NCBI GenBank assembly: GCA_902806305.1
Contig: CADCWC010000158.1
Location: 1 to 8,915 of the forward strand
Direction of reading: 5' to 3'
Source of the DNA: an uncultured Thermoleophilia bacterium
GTDB taxonomy: Bacteria; Actinomycetota; Thermoleophilia; Gaiellales; F1-60-MAGs149
DNA: 8,915 nucleotides
Shown one piece after another: positions 1-8,555 of the stretch. Numbering within the stretch: the stretch's first letter is position 1; every line of letters begins with the position of its first letter. The position numbers and the translations under genes are program-made. Below the pieces are notes generated by a model, which worked only from the letters and a program-made list of their open reading frames with translations, did not search any database and was not told where the DNA came from.

Positions 1-596
1 GCTGCGACGCGCTCGTCCGCTGCCACGAGCAGTGCGAGCGAGGCTCCGACGGACACCGACACGAGCGCCAACCGGCCCTCGGCGACATCAGGGCGCCGCG
101 CGACCGCGTCCGTGACGGCGGTCGTCGCGGCGAGCGTACTCGTCGTCACGGCGCCGCGCGCGAGTCCCGGCGGGTCCGGTACGACCGTCAGGAACCCGAC
201 CCGGCCGAGCGCCCGCCCGAGCCGCCGCACGTCCGGCTGGCGCCGCCCGTCGGGTGTCGCGCCGTTGACGAAGACCACGGCCGGGAACGGGCCGCGGCCT
301 GGCGGACGCACGACGGTCGCCGGCACGCCCGCGATCGTCCGCTCCTCGACGACGGGCGCACGCGTGAGGCGCTCGGCCAGCGCGGAGGCGACGGGCGCCT
401 GCAGCGTGAGGGCGAGCACGCCGAGCGCGCGCGCCTGCGCCTCGAGCACGGGGGCCGCCCGAGCCGTCGCGACGGGAACGGCGACCATGCCCGCGACGCA
501 GACCGCCAGGCCGAGCGAGCGGGCGGCCGCCCGAGCCCCCCGCACGGCGCCACGCTCCTCGGTCGGCGGATGGGCCTTCCGCCGACCGAGGGTCAC
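1..596 (-). CDS. alpha/beta hydrolase, secreted or membrane-anchored (3'-truncated by window)
   Basis: This frame runs open from a GTG at 596 to the window edge (198 codons visible; the C-terminus lies outside). Residues about 22-48 are a hydrophobic segment after an Arg-rich stretch, ending in an Ala-rich ATARAA-type stretch, so a signal peptide or N-terminal anchor is likely. The region from about residue 80 looks like an alpha/beta-hydrolase fold: a strand near RGPFPAVVFVNGA (101-113), a second strand FLTVVPDPPG (135-144), and a nucleophile elbow VSVSVGAS (179-186). Ser182 would be the catalytic Ser. The first Gly of the usual G-x-S-x-G is Ser here. The acid and His residues would be downstream and cannot be seen. 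The style is closest to dienelactone-hydrolase-like enzymes; the substrate is unknown. The start GTG overlaps the stop of the acetyltransferase gene as GTGA, implying translational coupling to the end of the trp operon. No clear Shine-Dalgarno is visible. A second in-frame GTG at codon 18 is an alternative start. Confidence 0.75.
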   Translation of the reverse strand, partial: MTLGRRKAHPPTEERGAVRGARAAARSLGLAVCVAGMVAVPVATARAAPVLEAQARALGVLALTLQAPVASALAERLTRAPVVEERTIAGVPATVVRPPGRGPFPAVVFVNGATPDGRRQPDVRRLGRALGRVGFLTVVPDPPGLARGAVTTSTLAATTAVTDAVARRPDVAEGRLALVSVSVGASLALLVAADERVA

Positions 597-1333
597 GGGC
601 GACGCAGCGACGTGATCTGACGACCCTGGCCGTCGAAGTTCTCGGGCCGGAGCCAGGCCGTCAGACGGTCGCGGACGACCGGCCACTCCGAGTCGACGAT
701 CGCGTACCAGGCGGTGTCGCGGTTGCGGCCCTTGACCACCGTCGCCTGCCGGAAGGTCCCCTCGTAGCGGAACCCCAGCCGCTCGGCCGCGACCCGCGAC
801 GGTGCGTTGAGGGCGTCGCACTTCCACTCGTAGCGCCGGTAGCCGAGGTCGTCGAAGACGTGCCGCATCAGGAGGTACTGCGCCTCCGTGGCGGCACGGC
901 GCCGTTGCAGGAGCGGGGAGAGGTGGATGTGGCCGACCTCGATCGAGCCCGCCTCCGGCTGGATGCGGAGAAGGCTCGCGACACCGACCGCCCCTCGCTC
1001 GGCCGAACCGGTCAGGGGGTCGGTGTCGACGATCGCGTAGAAGCAGGGGTCGTCGCCGTGCGCGACCTGGCTCAGCCAGTCGCGGTAGGCCGCGAGGTCG
1101 GCGAACGGCCCGTAGGGCAGGTAGGTCCAGCTCTCACCGCGAGCATCGAGCCGGTCGGCGGCGAACAGCTGCTCTCCATGACGGTCGGGATCGAGCCGCT
1201 CGAGCCGGCAGTAGCGGCCGGCGGGCACGACTGCGGCCGGTCGCGGTCGCGGCGTCCACCCGGGGACGGCCGGCCCGATCGGCTGGCCCAGCGCGTTCGT
1301 CTCCACGGCGGCTGCCGACACCGGCCGACTCAC
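593..1333 (-). CDS. GNAT-family N-acetyltransferase (RimJ/RimL-like)
   Basis: A 246-residue protein of the GCN5-related acetyltransferase superfamily, in the group resembling RimJ/RimL-type enzymes. It would move an acetyl group from acetyl-CoA to an amine; the acceptor is unknown. The GNAT core runs from about residue 40 (GRYCRLERLDPDRHG) to about 215. The acetyl-CoA-binding region is HIHLSPLLQRRRAATEAQYL (about 135-154), where the usual Q/R-x-x-G-x-G/A loop appears as RRRAAT. The motif YEWKCDALNAPSRVAAERLG (168-187) is the typical C-terminal GNAT segment with the Asn and the Ala-x-x-Leu-Gly-Phe turn. The first 38 residues are a Pro-rich extension. The start is GTG, 3 nt after the trpA stop, the only non-overlapping junction in the cluster, with no evident Shine-Dalgarno. 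The gene is almost certainly co-transcribed with trp, but nothing in it suggests a direct role in tryptophan synthesis. A GTG at codon 10 is an alternative start. Confidence 0.88.
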   Translation of the reverse strand: MSRPVSAAAVETNALGQPIGPAVPGWTPRPRPAAVVPAGRYCRLERLDPDRHGEQLFAADRLDARGESWTYLPYGPFADLAAYRDWLSQVAHGDDPCFYAIVDTDPLTGSAERGAVGVASLLRIQPEAGSIEVGHIHLSPLLQRRRAATEAQYLLMRHVFDDLGYRRYEWKCDALNAPSRVAAERLGFRYEGTFRQATVVKGRNRDTAWYAIVDSEWPVVRDRLTAWLRPENFDGQGRQITSLRRP

Positions 1334-1336
1334 GGC

Positions 1337-2085
1337 TCAGGCGACGCGCGTCCGGAGCGCGGTCGCGAGCTCGCGGACGTACGCCTCGAGGGCCTCGGGT
1401 CCGCCGCGTTCGACGACGTCGAGCGCCGCGGAGGCGACGATCGCGCCGTCCGCGCCCGCCTCGAGGAGCGCCGCCACGTGCTCCGGACGCGAGATGCCGA
1501 ACCCGGCGATCAAGGGGGTGTCGGGCGCCGCCGCCCGCGTCTGCTCGACGAGCCCCGCCATCCGCTCGTCCAGCGTGTCGCGCGCGCCCGTGGTGCCGAC
1601 CGCGGCCACGAGGTAGACGAACCCGCGGCTCGCGGCCGCCGCCACCGAGATGCGCTCGGGGCGCGAGGTGGGCGCGACGAGGTGCACGAGGTCGATCCCG
1701 ACGGCGGTCGCCGCCGACCGCAGCTCGCCGGACTCCTCGGGCGGGACGTCGGCCACGATCAGCGCCTCGGCGCCGGCCGCCGCCGCGTCGCGGCAGAAGG
1801 CCTCGGCGCCGTAGGCCTCGACCACCGCGCCGTAGGTCATCGGGATGAGCGGGACGTCGACGCGGGCGTCGATCTCGGCCAGGACCTCGAGCGCGCGGCG
1901 CGGCGTCATCCCCGCGTCGAGCGACCGCTGGGCGGCGCGCTGGATCGTCGGCCCGTCGGCCAGTGGATCGGAGTAGGGGATGCCGAGCTCGAGCGCGGTC
2001 GCGCCGCCGCGCACCGCCGCCTCGGCGAGCTCGGGCGCGTCGTCGGACGCCATCACGTAGAGGATCAGGGCCGGCGTCCGGAGCT

Positions 2086-2089
<4 letters not shown>
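1337..2089 (-). CDS. trpA: tryptophan synthase alpha subunit
   Basis: This 250-residue TIM-barrel subunit cleaves indole-3-glycerol phosphate to indole and glyceraldehyde-3-phosphate and channels the indole to TrpB. The signature LELGIPYSDPLADGP (33-47) is intact. Glu34 and Asp45 correspond to the catalytic Glu49 and Asp60 of the enterobacterial enzyme, with the same 11-residue spacing. Loop 6 keeps a Thr in GTTGAR (165-170), and GFGIS (196-200) matches the phosphate-site strand. Some family positions differ: the N-terminal strand reads YVMASDDA where T/A-G-D-P is usual, the MTY strand lacks the usual Asn-Pro, and the last phosphate loop reads IVASAA rather than I-x-G-S-A. The protein is somewhat shorter than the usual 260-270 residues, mostly at the N-terminus. 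The GTG start overlaps the trpB stop as GTGA, and GAGGTGG (2100-2094) provides a ribosome-binding site. It is last of the seven trp genes. Confidence 0.95.
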
Positions 2090-3323
<1,234 letters not shown>

Positions 3324-3327
<4 letters not shown>

Positions 3328-3962
3328 CGGTGTTCTCCTCGGGTGGGGGCGTTGCGGGCGGCCTGCACGAAGGCGTGCAGCTGCGCGTGGTCCTTGACGC
3401 CGGGCGCCGCCTCCGTGCCGCGGACGCCGTCGACGGCCCAGGGGCGCGCCGCGGCGACGGCGTGGCCGACGTTCCCGACGGTCAGCGAGCCCGCGAGCAG
3501 GACGCGGCGCCCGACGCCCACGGCGGCCGCCGTCCGCCAGTGCTCGGCCAGGTCGTCGGCGCGGGCCTCGGCGCCGAAGGCGCGGTCGAGCAGGACGGTC
3601 GAGCCGACGAGCGCGTCGTCCGCCGGCCGGTCGAGCGGCAGACGGTAGGCCTTGATGGCCCGAGCGCCGAAGCGCTCGACCACCTCCGGCGGCTCGGCTC
3701 CGTGGAGCTGCACGTGGTCGAGGTCCAGGGCGTCGACGAGCTGCTCGACCGTATCGGGATCCTCGTCGACGAAGACGCCGACCACGCCCACGCCGGCCGG
3801 CACCCGGGCCCGGAGCGCCTCGGCCTGGCGCGCGTCGACGGCCCGCGGCGACCAGTCGACCAGGATCAGGCCGATCAGGTCGGCGCCCGCCTCGACGGCC
3901 GCGTCGACGTCCTCCGGGCGCGTCAGCCCGCAGATCTTCACGAGGGGCGGCGCCGCCGTCAC
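3324..3962 (-). CDS. trpF: phosphoribosylanthranilate isomerase, divergent
   Basis: A 212-residue TIM-barrel enzyme that isomerises N-(5-phosphoribosyl)anthranilate to CdRP, the third pathway step. The N-terminal strand LVKICGLTRPEDV (7-19) holds the catalytic Cys11. Asp126 in STVLLDRAF is placed like the catalytic Asp of characterised TrpF. VFVDED (63-68), VQLHGAE (84-90) and EAAPGVKD (184-191) are also family-like. However, the GGTG phosphate-binding motif expected shortly after the Asp is absent (the region reads GAEARADD), the next Gly-Gly turn reads LAGSL, and the last barrel loop reads VDGVRGTE rather than V-D-V-S-S-G-V-E. Activity is therefore plausible but not assured. The GTG start overlaps the trpC stop as GTGA, and the frame upstream of it is only a shadow of trpC. 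A GAGGAG sits about 12 nt upstream. The position between trpC and trpB supports the assignment. Confidence 0.9.
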
Positions 3963-4714
3963 GCCCGCACGAGCTCCTCGAGCAGCGCCGGGTCGCGCAT
4001 GAGGGCGGTGCCGACGAGGACGCCCGACGCGCCGGCCGCCTGGGCCGCCTTGGCGTCGGCCGGCGACGTGATCCCGGACTCGGCCACCACCACGAAGCCG
4101 GGCGGGACGCTCCGGATGAGCTCCCGTTGCGCCGTGCGGCTGACCTGGAGCGTCGCGAGGTCGCGCGCGTTGACGCCGATGATCGGCGCGCCGAGGTCGA
4201 GCGCCCGTCGCAGGTCCGCGATGTCGTGGACCTCGCAGAGCACGTCCATCTCGAGGTCCTCGGCGGCCTGCATGATCGCCTGGGCGAGCTCGTCCTCGAC
4301 CAGGGCCATGATCACGAGCACGGCGTCGGCGCCGTGGGTCCGGGCCTCGAGGACCTGGTAGGGGTCGACCATGAAGTCCTTGCACAGGAGGGGCAGGTCG
4401 ACCGCCCCACGCACGCGCTCCAGGTCGACGAGCGAGCCGCCGAAGTCACGGCCCGACGTCAGGACGGAGATGGCGGACGCCCCGCCCGCCTCGTAGGCCT
4501 TCGCCACCGCGACGGGATCGACGTCGGGGGCGATCGGGCCCTCCGACGGTGACGCGCGCTTGATCTCGGCGATCACGCCGAGGCGGCCCGCGGGGAAGGC
4601 AGCCCCGAACGGGCGCGTGGTGCGGCGACGCATGACCTCGCTGTGGGTCCACGCGCCGATGTCGGCGAGGTAGCTGCCGGAGTCCGGACGGGGGGCGGGA
4701 GAGTCGAGGCTCAT
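3959..4714 (-). CDS. trpC: indole-3-glycerol-phosphate synthase
   Basis: A 251-residue TIM-barrel enzyme that decarboxylates and closes CdRP to indole-3-glycerol phosphate, which is passed to TrpA. The active-site set is complete: Glu50 and Lys52 in VIAEIKRASPSEG, Lys112 in CKDFMVD (111-117), Glu161 in CEVHD, Asn182 in GVNARDL, and Glu212/Ser213 in AESGI. These spacings closely match well-studied archaeal and bacterial IGPS. The usual T-D-x-x-F-F-x-G-S-L segment reads LTSGRDFGGSL, with Ser replacing the Asp, a mild variation. It is a stand-alone TrpC, not a TrpC-TrpF fusion. The start is ATG, one of only two ATG starts in the cluster, and overlaps the trpD stop as ATGA. GAAGGTG a few nucleotides upstream is a weak ribosome-binding site. 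Confidence 0.97.
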   Translation of the reverse strand: MSLDSPAPRPDSGSYLADIGAWTHSEVMRRRTTRPFGAAFPAGRLGVIAEIKRASPSEGPIAPDVDPVAVAKAYEAGGASAISVLTSGRDFGGSLVDLERVRGAVDLPLLCKDFMVDPYQVLEARTHGADAVLVIMALVEDELAQAIMQAAEDLEMDVLCEVHDIADLRRALDLGAPIIGVNARDLATLQVSRTAQRELIRSVPPGFVVVAESGITSPADAKAAQAAGASGVLVGTALMRDPALLEELVRA

Positions 4715-5729
4715 GCCGACACCTTCGCACCCTGGCTGGCGCTGACCAGCCGATCGAGGAGGTCGCCCGCCCGCCCGTCGTCGACGGCCGTTCGCGCGGC
4801 GTCCAGGCCGTCGCGGAGGTCGGTCGCGCGCCCGGCCGCGACGAGGGCGGCCGCGGCGTTCAGCAGCACGGCGTCGCGACGCGGTCCGCGGGCACCGCCG
4901 AAGAGCTCCCGGACGATGCGGGCGTTCTCGTCGGCGTCGCCGCCCGCGAGCTCCTCGGGGCGACAGCGGGCCACGCCGAGGTCGAGCGGGTCGACGGTGC
5001 CGATCGCCACGCCGCCCTCATCGACGGTGGCGATCACCGCCGGCCCGACGGGCGTGAGCTCGTCGACGCCGCCCGCGCCGTGGACGACGAGCGCCCGCTC
5101 GGTGCCGAGCCGTTCCAGGACGCGCGCGAACGTCTCGACCAGCTCGGGCCGGAACACGCCGACCACCTGGGTCGAGCAGAGGACCGGGTTCGCGAGCGGG
5201 CCGAGCAGGTTCATCACCGTCCGGATGCCGAGCTCGCGACGGACGGGTGCCGCATGGCGCATGGCCGGGTGGTGGGACGGCGCGTAGAGGAAGCCGAAGC
5301 CGATGTCGTCGATCAGGTCGGCCACGGCCTGGTGGGGCAGCTCGATCGCGACCCCGAGCGCCTCCAGCACGTCGGCCGAGCCCGACCGGGACGAGACCGC
5401 GCGGTTGCCGTGCTTGGCCACGCCCGCCCCGGCCGCCGCCGCCACGAGCGCGGCGGTGGTCGAGATGTTGAACGTGCCCGACGCGTCGCCGCCCGTGCCG
5501 GCGGTGTCCACGAGGTCGGTCCGGCGCGGCGCGACGGCCACCACGTGCTCCCGGAGCGCGGCGGCGCAGCCCGCGATCTCGTCGGCCGTCTCGCCCTTGG
5601 CGCGCAGCGCCACGAACAGGGCCGCCGTCTGGGCCGGCGTCGCGTCGCCGGACATGACGAGCCCCATGGCCTCCCGCGCGCCGTCGGCCCCCAGGTCGTG
5701 GCCGTCCAGGAGGCGCTCGAGGTAGGCCC

Positions 5730-5733
<4 letters not shown>
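4711..5733 (-). CDS. trpD: anthranilate phosphoribosyltransferase
   Basis: This 340-residue enzyme transfers the phosphoribosyl group of PRPP to anthranilate, the second pathway step. The N-terminal helical domain (about 1-70) includes MSGDATPAQTAALFVALRAK. The glycine-rich PRPP loop is DTAGTGGDASGTFNISTT (76-93) with GTGGD at 79-83, followed by VAKHGNRAVSSRSGSADVLE (105-124), which contacts PRPP and anthranilate. It has the normal family length and is not fused to the glutaminase, unlike in enterobacteria. The GTG start at 5733 overlaps the trpG stop as GTGA. The open frame extends further upstream to 6072, but that part is antisense-like Arg-rich sequence lying over trpG, so it was not used. 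TrpC follows with a 4-nt ATGA overlap. Confidence 0.97.
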
Positions 5734-6325
<592 letters not shown>

Positions 6326-6329
<4 letters not shown>

Positions 6330-7756
6330 CGCCCGTACCGTCCCTGCTCGGCGACGTCGACGGCCTCGCGCAGGGCGCCGAGCTTGTTCAGGCACTCCTG
6401 ATGCTCGGTGGCGGGCACGGAGTCCGCCACGATCCCGGCGCCCGCCTGCAGCTCGGCCACCCCGCCGCGCATGACGATCGTGCGCAACGCGATGCAGGTG
6501 TCCATCTCGCCGCCGAACCCGACGTACCCGACGGCCCCGGCGTAGATGCCGCGCCGGTGCGGCTCGAGCGCGGAGATGATCTGCATCGCGCGGACCTTCG
6601 GCGCGCCCGAGACGGTGCCCGCGGGAAAGGTCGCGCGAAGCAGCGAGAACGCGTCCTCGCCGGGGTTGAGCTGCCCCTCGACGTTCGAGACCAGGTGCAT
6701 GACGTGCGAGTAGCGCTCCACCTCGAGCAGCTTCGTAGGCCGGACGCTGCCCGGGCGGCACACCCGTGACAGGTCGTTGCGCGCCAGGTCGACGAGCATC
6801 AGGTGCTCGGCGCGCTCCTTCTCGTCGGCCTCGAGCTCGGCCGCGAGCGCGTCGTCGGCGGCGGCGTCGGCGGCCCGCGGCCGGGTGCCCGCGATCGGCT
6901 TCAGCTCCGCGAGGCCGTCCCGGCTCAGCGAGACGTGCTTCTCGGGCGACGCGCCGACGAGCGCCACGCCCCCGAAGTCGAGGAAGAACATGTACGGCGA
7001 CGGGTTGACGGAGCGCAGGGCACGGTAGACCGCGAACGGGGTCCGGGCGGTCGGCCGGTGGTGGCGCTGGGACAGCACGATCTGGAAGGCGTCGCCCGCC
7101 TCGATGTGCTCCTTGGCGAGCGCCACGCGCTCGACGTACTCGTCCGGGTCGAGCTCGGGATGCGACTCGGCCACACCGGTCAGCGGCGCGACGGGCAGCG
7201 TGCCGTCGGGCAGCGGGCCGGCCAGCCGCGCCACGAGCTCGTCGGCCAGGCCCTCGTGCCCCGGCTGGGCGATCACCTGCAGCGTCCGGCGCACGTGGTC
7301 GAACGCCACGAGCGTCGGCACCTGGAGGAATCGGGCGGGCGCCGCGATGTCGTCCGCGCGGCGCTCCGGCAGGGTCACCGTCGGCTCGAAGCGCCGCACG
7401 GCGTCGTAGCCCAGGTAGCCGACCACGCCCCCGAAGAACGGCGGCAGGCCGGTGGCGTCGACGTCGGCGTAGCGCGCGACGAACTCGCGCAGACGGGCGA
7501 AGAGGTCGCCGTCGGGCGGCGCGTCGAGCGAGACCGTCTCGCAGCCTGCGGCCAGGAACGAGTACCGGCCGACCTGCTGGCCGCGCTCGATCGACTCGAG
7601 CAGGAAGCCGGGGCCGAGGTCGCGGATCCGGAGGTAGGCGCCGACCGGGGTCATCAGGTCGGCGGGCAGCTCACGGACGGAGGGACGCGGACCCGGACGG
7701 GTGCGGGGGCGGGGTGGCGTCGGGCCGGCGATGCCGGTGAGGGGCTGGACGGTCAT
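6326..7756 (-). CDS. trpE: anthranilate synthase component I
   Basis: A 476-residue chorismate-using enzyme that, with ammonia from TrpG, forms anthranilate, the committed step to tryptophan. The N-terminal half carries LLES (52-55), where tryptophan binds in feedback-sensitive homologues, so allosteric inhibition by tryptophan is expected. The C-terminal chorismate-binding domain shows DAFQIVLSQRH (222-232), PSPYMFFLDFG (252-262), PIAGTRPRA (287-295), EHLMLVDLARNDLSRV (317-332) and AGTVSGAPKVRAMQII (379-394). PIAGT, rather than the PIKGT of PabB, identifies it as anthranilate synthase. The first 30 residues are a Pro/Arg-rich extension before the conserved start of the domain (ADLMTPVGAYL). 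ATG at 7756 is the best start, although no Shine-Dalgarno is evident upstream. It is the first structural gene, 42 nt downstream of the attenuator-like terminator. Confidence 0.97.
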
Positions 7757-7798
7757 GGGTTCGGTGGCCTGCGTCGTCTGGAGGGGCGGATCCGGGCA

Positions 7799-7826
7799 AC
7801 AAAAAAGCCTCCCGGTGAGGAGGCTT
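7799..7826 (-). terminator. intrinsic terminator in the trp leader (attenuator)
   Basis: On the minus-strand transcript an 8-bp perfect stem AAGCCTCC / GGAGGCTT encloses a 6-nt loop (TCACCG) and is followed at once by a run of T (TTTTTTGTT counting the stem end). This is a textbook factor-independent terminator. It lies between the Trp-rich leader frame and trpE, so it would stop transcription before the operon unless an alternative fold prevents it. The plus-strand reading has no T-run, so it does not serve the divergent direction. Confidence 0.88.
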
Positions 7827-7827
7827 G

Positions 7828-7878
7828 AGGGCGGACGCGTGGGTGCGCGGCCTCGGGCCGCGGTCGCGGGTCCGCCCT
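7828..7878 (-). promoter_or_regulatory. nested inverted repeats of the trp leader RNA
   Basis: Between the leader-peptide stop and the terminator is a perfect 9-bp inverted repeat, AGGGCGGAC (7878-7870) with GTCCGCCCT (7836-7828). Its 5' arm overlaps the leader stop codon. Inside it a 7-bp hairpin CGCGGCC-CGA-GGCCGCG occupies 7862-7846. The outer arm would be covered by a ribosome stalled on the Trp codons or stop. Competing pairings are visible: CGTGGTG of the Trp codon run (7893-7887) with CACCCACG (7845-7838), and GAGGC (7854-7850) with GCCTC of the terminator 5' arm (7824-7820). The last could act as an antiterminator but is only 5 bp. The helices are seen directly; their roles are inferred. 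Confidence 0.6.
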
Positions 7879-7921
7879 AGGTCCACCACCACGACGACGC
7901 ACCGGCGGGAGCGGTCGACAC
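7877..7921 (-). CDS. trpL: trp leader peptide with three tandem Trp codons
   Basis: A short frame starting at GTG 7921 encodes MSTAPAGASSWWWT and ends at TAG (7879-7877). The three consecutive TGG codons (7891-7883) in a 14-residue peptide, placed 51 nt before an intrinsic terminator and upstream of trpE, are the hallmark of ribosome-mediated transcription attenuation. When Trp-tRNA is scarce, a ribosome pausing on the Trp codons would alter leader RNA folding and allow read-through. The start is uncertain. No Shine-Dalgarno precedes the GTG, and an in-frame TTG at 7948 would give a 23-residue version. The frame is in phase with the preceding nucleotidyltransferase gene, whose stop lies ten codons upstream of the GTG. 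Annotators often miss such frames because of their length. Confidence 0.75.
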   Translation of the reverse strand: MSTAPAGASSWWWT

Positions 7922-7951
7922 GGCGGGGCGGAGGGACGCGAGCGGCAAGGC

Positions 7952-8497
7952 CTACGAAGAGTGGCGGGCGCCGGGCGGCGTTGTCAAGCCCTCGAGCAGG
8001 GCGAGGTCGTGCCGGTCGTGGTCGAGCGGGTCGTAGCCCTGGTGGTGGCGCAGCTGCAGGGCGCCGCTGATGCAGCGCACGGGCCGTCCGCCGATCGCCC
8101 CGCCCGCGCGGAGCTCGGCCCCGGGGTAGACGCCGAAGGAGCCGTCGTCGAGATCCTGCCGCCAGTCGCCGCGACCGTCGGGGCGGACGACGTGCACGTC
8201 GACCTGGCGGCCGTCCGCCGCCCGCAGCACGTGGCGCGCGGGGAGTCCCGGCCGGACGTGCGGGTCGTGCCGGTAGCCGAGGGACGCGAGCGCGGCGGCG
8301 GCCCGCGGCACGTCGTCGCCGGCCACGACCAGGTCGAGGTCGCGGTGCGGACGCGTCTGCGCCGCGAGCAGGGCGTCGACGCCCCAGCCGCCGTCCACGA
8401 CGACCCGGACGCCCGCCGCGTCGAGCGCGGCGAGGACGGCCAGGACGTCGTCCGGCGTCATCTCCTCGCCGCCGTCGGGCTGCCCAGCGTCGTCCAC
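7952..8497 (-). CDS. lincosamide/aminoglycoside nucleotidyltransferase-like protein
   Basis: A 181-residue single-domain nucleotidyltransferase of the Pol-beta superfamily. The motif VDGGWGVDALL (34-44) followed by RPHRDLDLVV (49-58) gives the G-G/W-G and D-x-D metal-binding elements (Asp53, Asp55), and QVDVHVV (98-104) supplies the third acidic residue, Asp100. The later stretch GGRPVRCISGALQLRHHQGYD (about 136-156) resembles the C-terminal part of lincosamide nucleotidyltransferases (Lnu/Lin type) and ANT(2'')-like enzymes, which inactivate antibiotics by adding AMP. Length and motif order fit that group; the actual substrate is unknown, and many chromosomal members are uncharacterised. The chosen start is GTG at 8497, 8 nt after a TACAGT -10-like hexamer, consistent with a leaderless mRNA. 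An ATG at 8461, directly abutting GAGGAG, is the alternative. Longer versions would run into the divergent thiolase gene. It is co-directional with trp, and its 3' end overlaps the candidate trp promoter. Confidence 0.85.
   Translation of the reverse strand: MDDAGQPDGGEEMTPDDVLAVLAALDAAGVRVVVDGGWGVDALLAAQTRPHRDLDLVVAGDDVPRAAAALASLGYRHDPHVRPGLPARHVLRAADGRQVDVHVVRPDGRGDWRQDLDDGSFGVYPGAELRAGGAIGGRPVRCISGALQLRHHQGYDPLDHDRHDLALLEGLTTPPGARHSS
7958..7987 (-). promoter_or_regulatory. candidate promoter of the trp operon
   Basis: A perfect -35 hexamer TTGACA (7987-7982) is followed after 18 nt by CACTCT (7963-7958), a partial match to the actinobacterial TANNNT -10. Transcription would begin near 7951, about 30 nt before the leader-peptide GTG. 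The elements lie within the last codons of the nucleotidyltransferase gene. The -35 is strong and rare in sequence this GC-rich; the -10 is poor, so the call is tentative. Read-through from the upstream gene may add to operon expression. Confidence 0.4.
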
Positions 8498-8505
8498 GAT
8501 CGCCC

Positions 8506-8511
8506 ACTGTA
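8506..8511 (-). promoter_or_regulatory. -10 element of leaderless promoter for the nucleotidyltransferase
   Basis: TACAGT on the minus strand matches the actinobacterial TANNNT -10 and lies 8 nt before the GTG at 8497. The transcript would then begin at or next to the start codon. No good -35 is seen at 16-18 nt. No Shine-Dalgarno precedes the GTG, which fits leaderless translation. Confidence 0.55.
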
Positions 8512-8541
8512 CGGCCCACCGGACCGGCTCGGGTCGCGTGG

Positions 8542-8547
8542 TACAGT
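8542..8547 (+). promoter_or_regulatory. -10 element of leaderless promoter for the thiolase
   Basis: TACAGT on the plus strand matches TANNNT and ends 8 nt before the thiolase GTG at 8556, the same spacing as the mirrored element of the nucleotidyltransferase. No Shine-Dalgarno and no convincing -35 are visible. A leaderless transcript is the simplest reading. Confidence 0.55.
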
Positions 8548-8555
8548 CGCCCCTC

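Larger units (their letters stand above)
8506..8547. repeat. inverted repeat ACTGTAC-N28-GTACAGT in the divergent promoter region
   Basis: A perfect 7-bp inverted repeat (8506-8512 and 8541-8547) sits symmetrically between two divergent genes. Each arm contains the -10-like hexamer of one gene. The symmetry may simply reflect two identical -10 boxes, or it may also be a binding site for a regulator shared by both promoters. The wide 28-bp centre argues against a single simple dimer site. Confidence 0.5.

Noticed and set aside
188..553. Minus-strand 121-codon open frame at the left end
   Set aside because: It lies in a different frame over the alpha/beta hydrolase gene, is Arg/Ser-rich without motifs, and lacks the GTGA coupling to the upstream gene.
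3963..4385. Upstream extension of the trpF frame over trpC
   Set aside because: It is Arg/Gly/Pro-rich shadow sequence of trpC. The TrpF domain begins right after GTG 3962.
7799..7950. T-box riboswitch upstream of trpE
   Set aside because: No T-box consensus (AGGGTGGNACCGCG-like) is present, and the leader is short with a Trp-codon run, which fits ribosome-mediated attenuation better.
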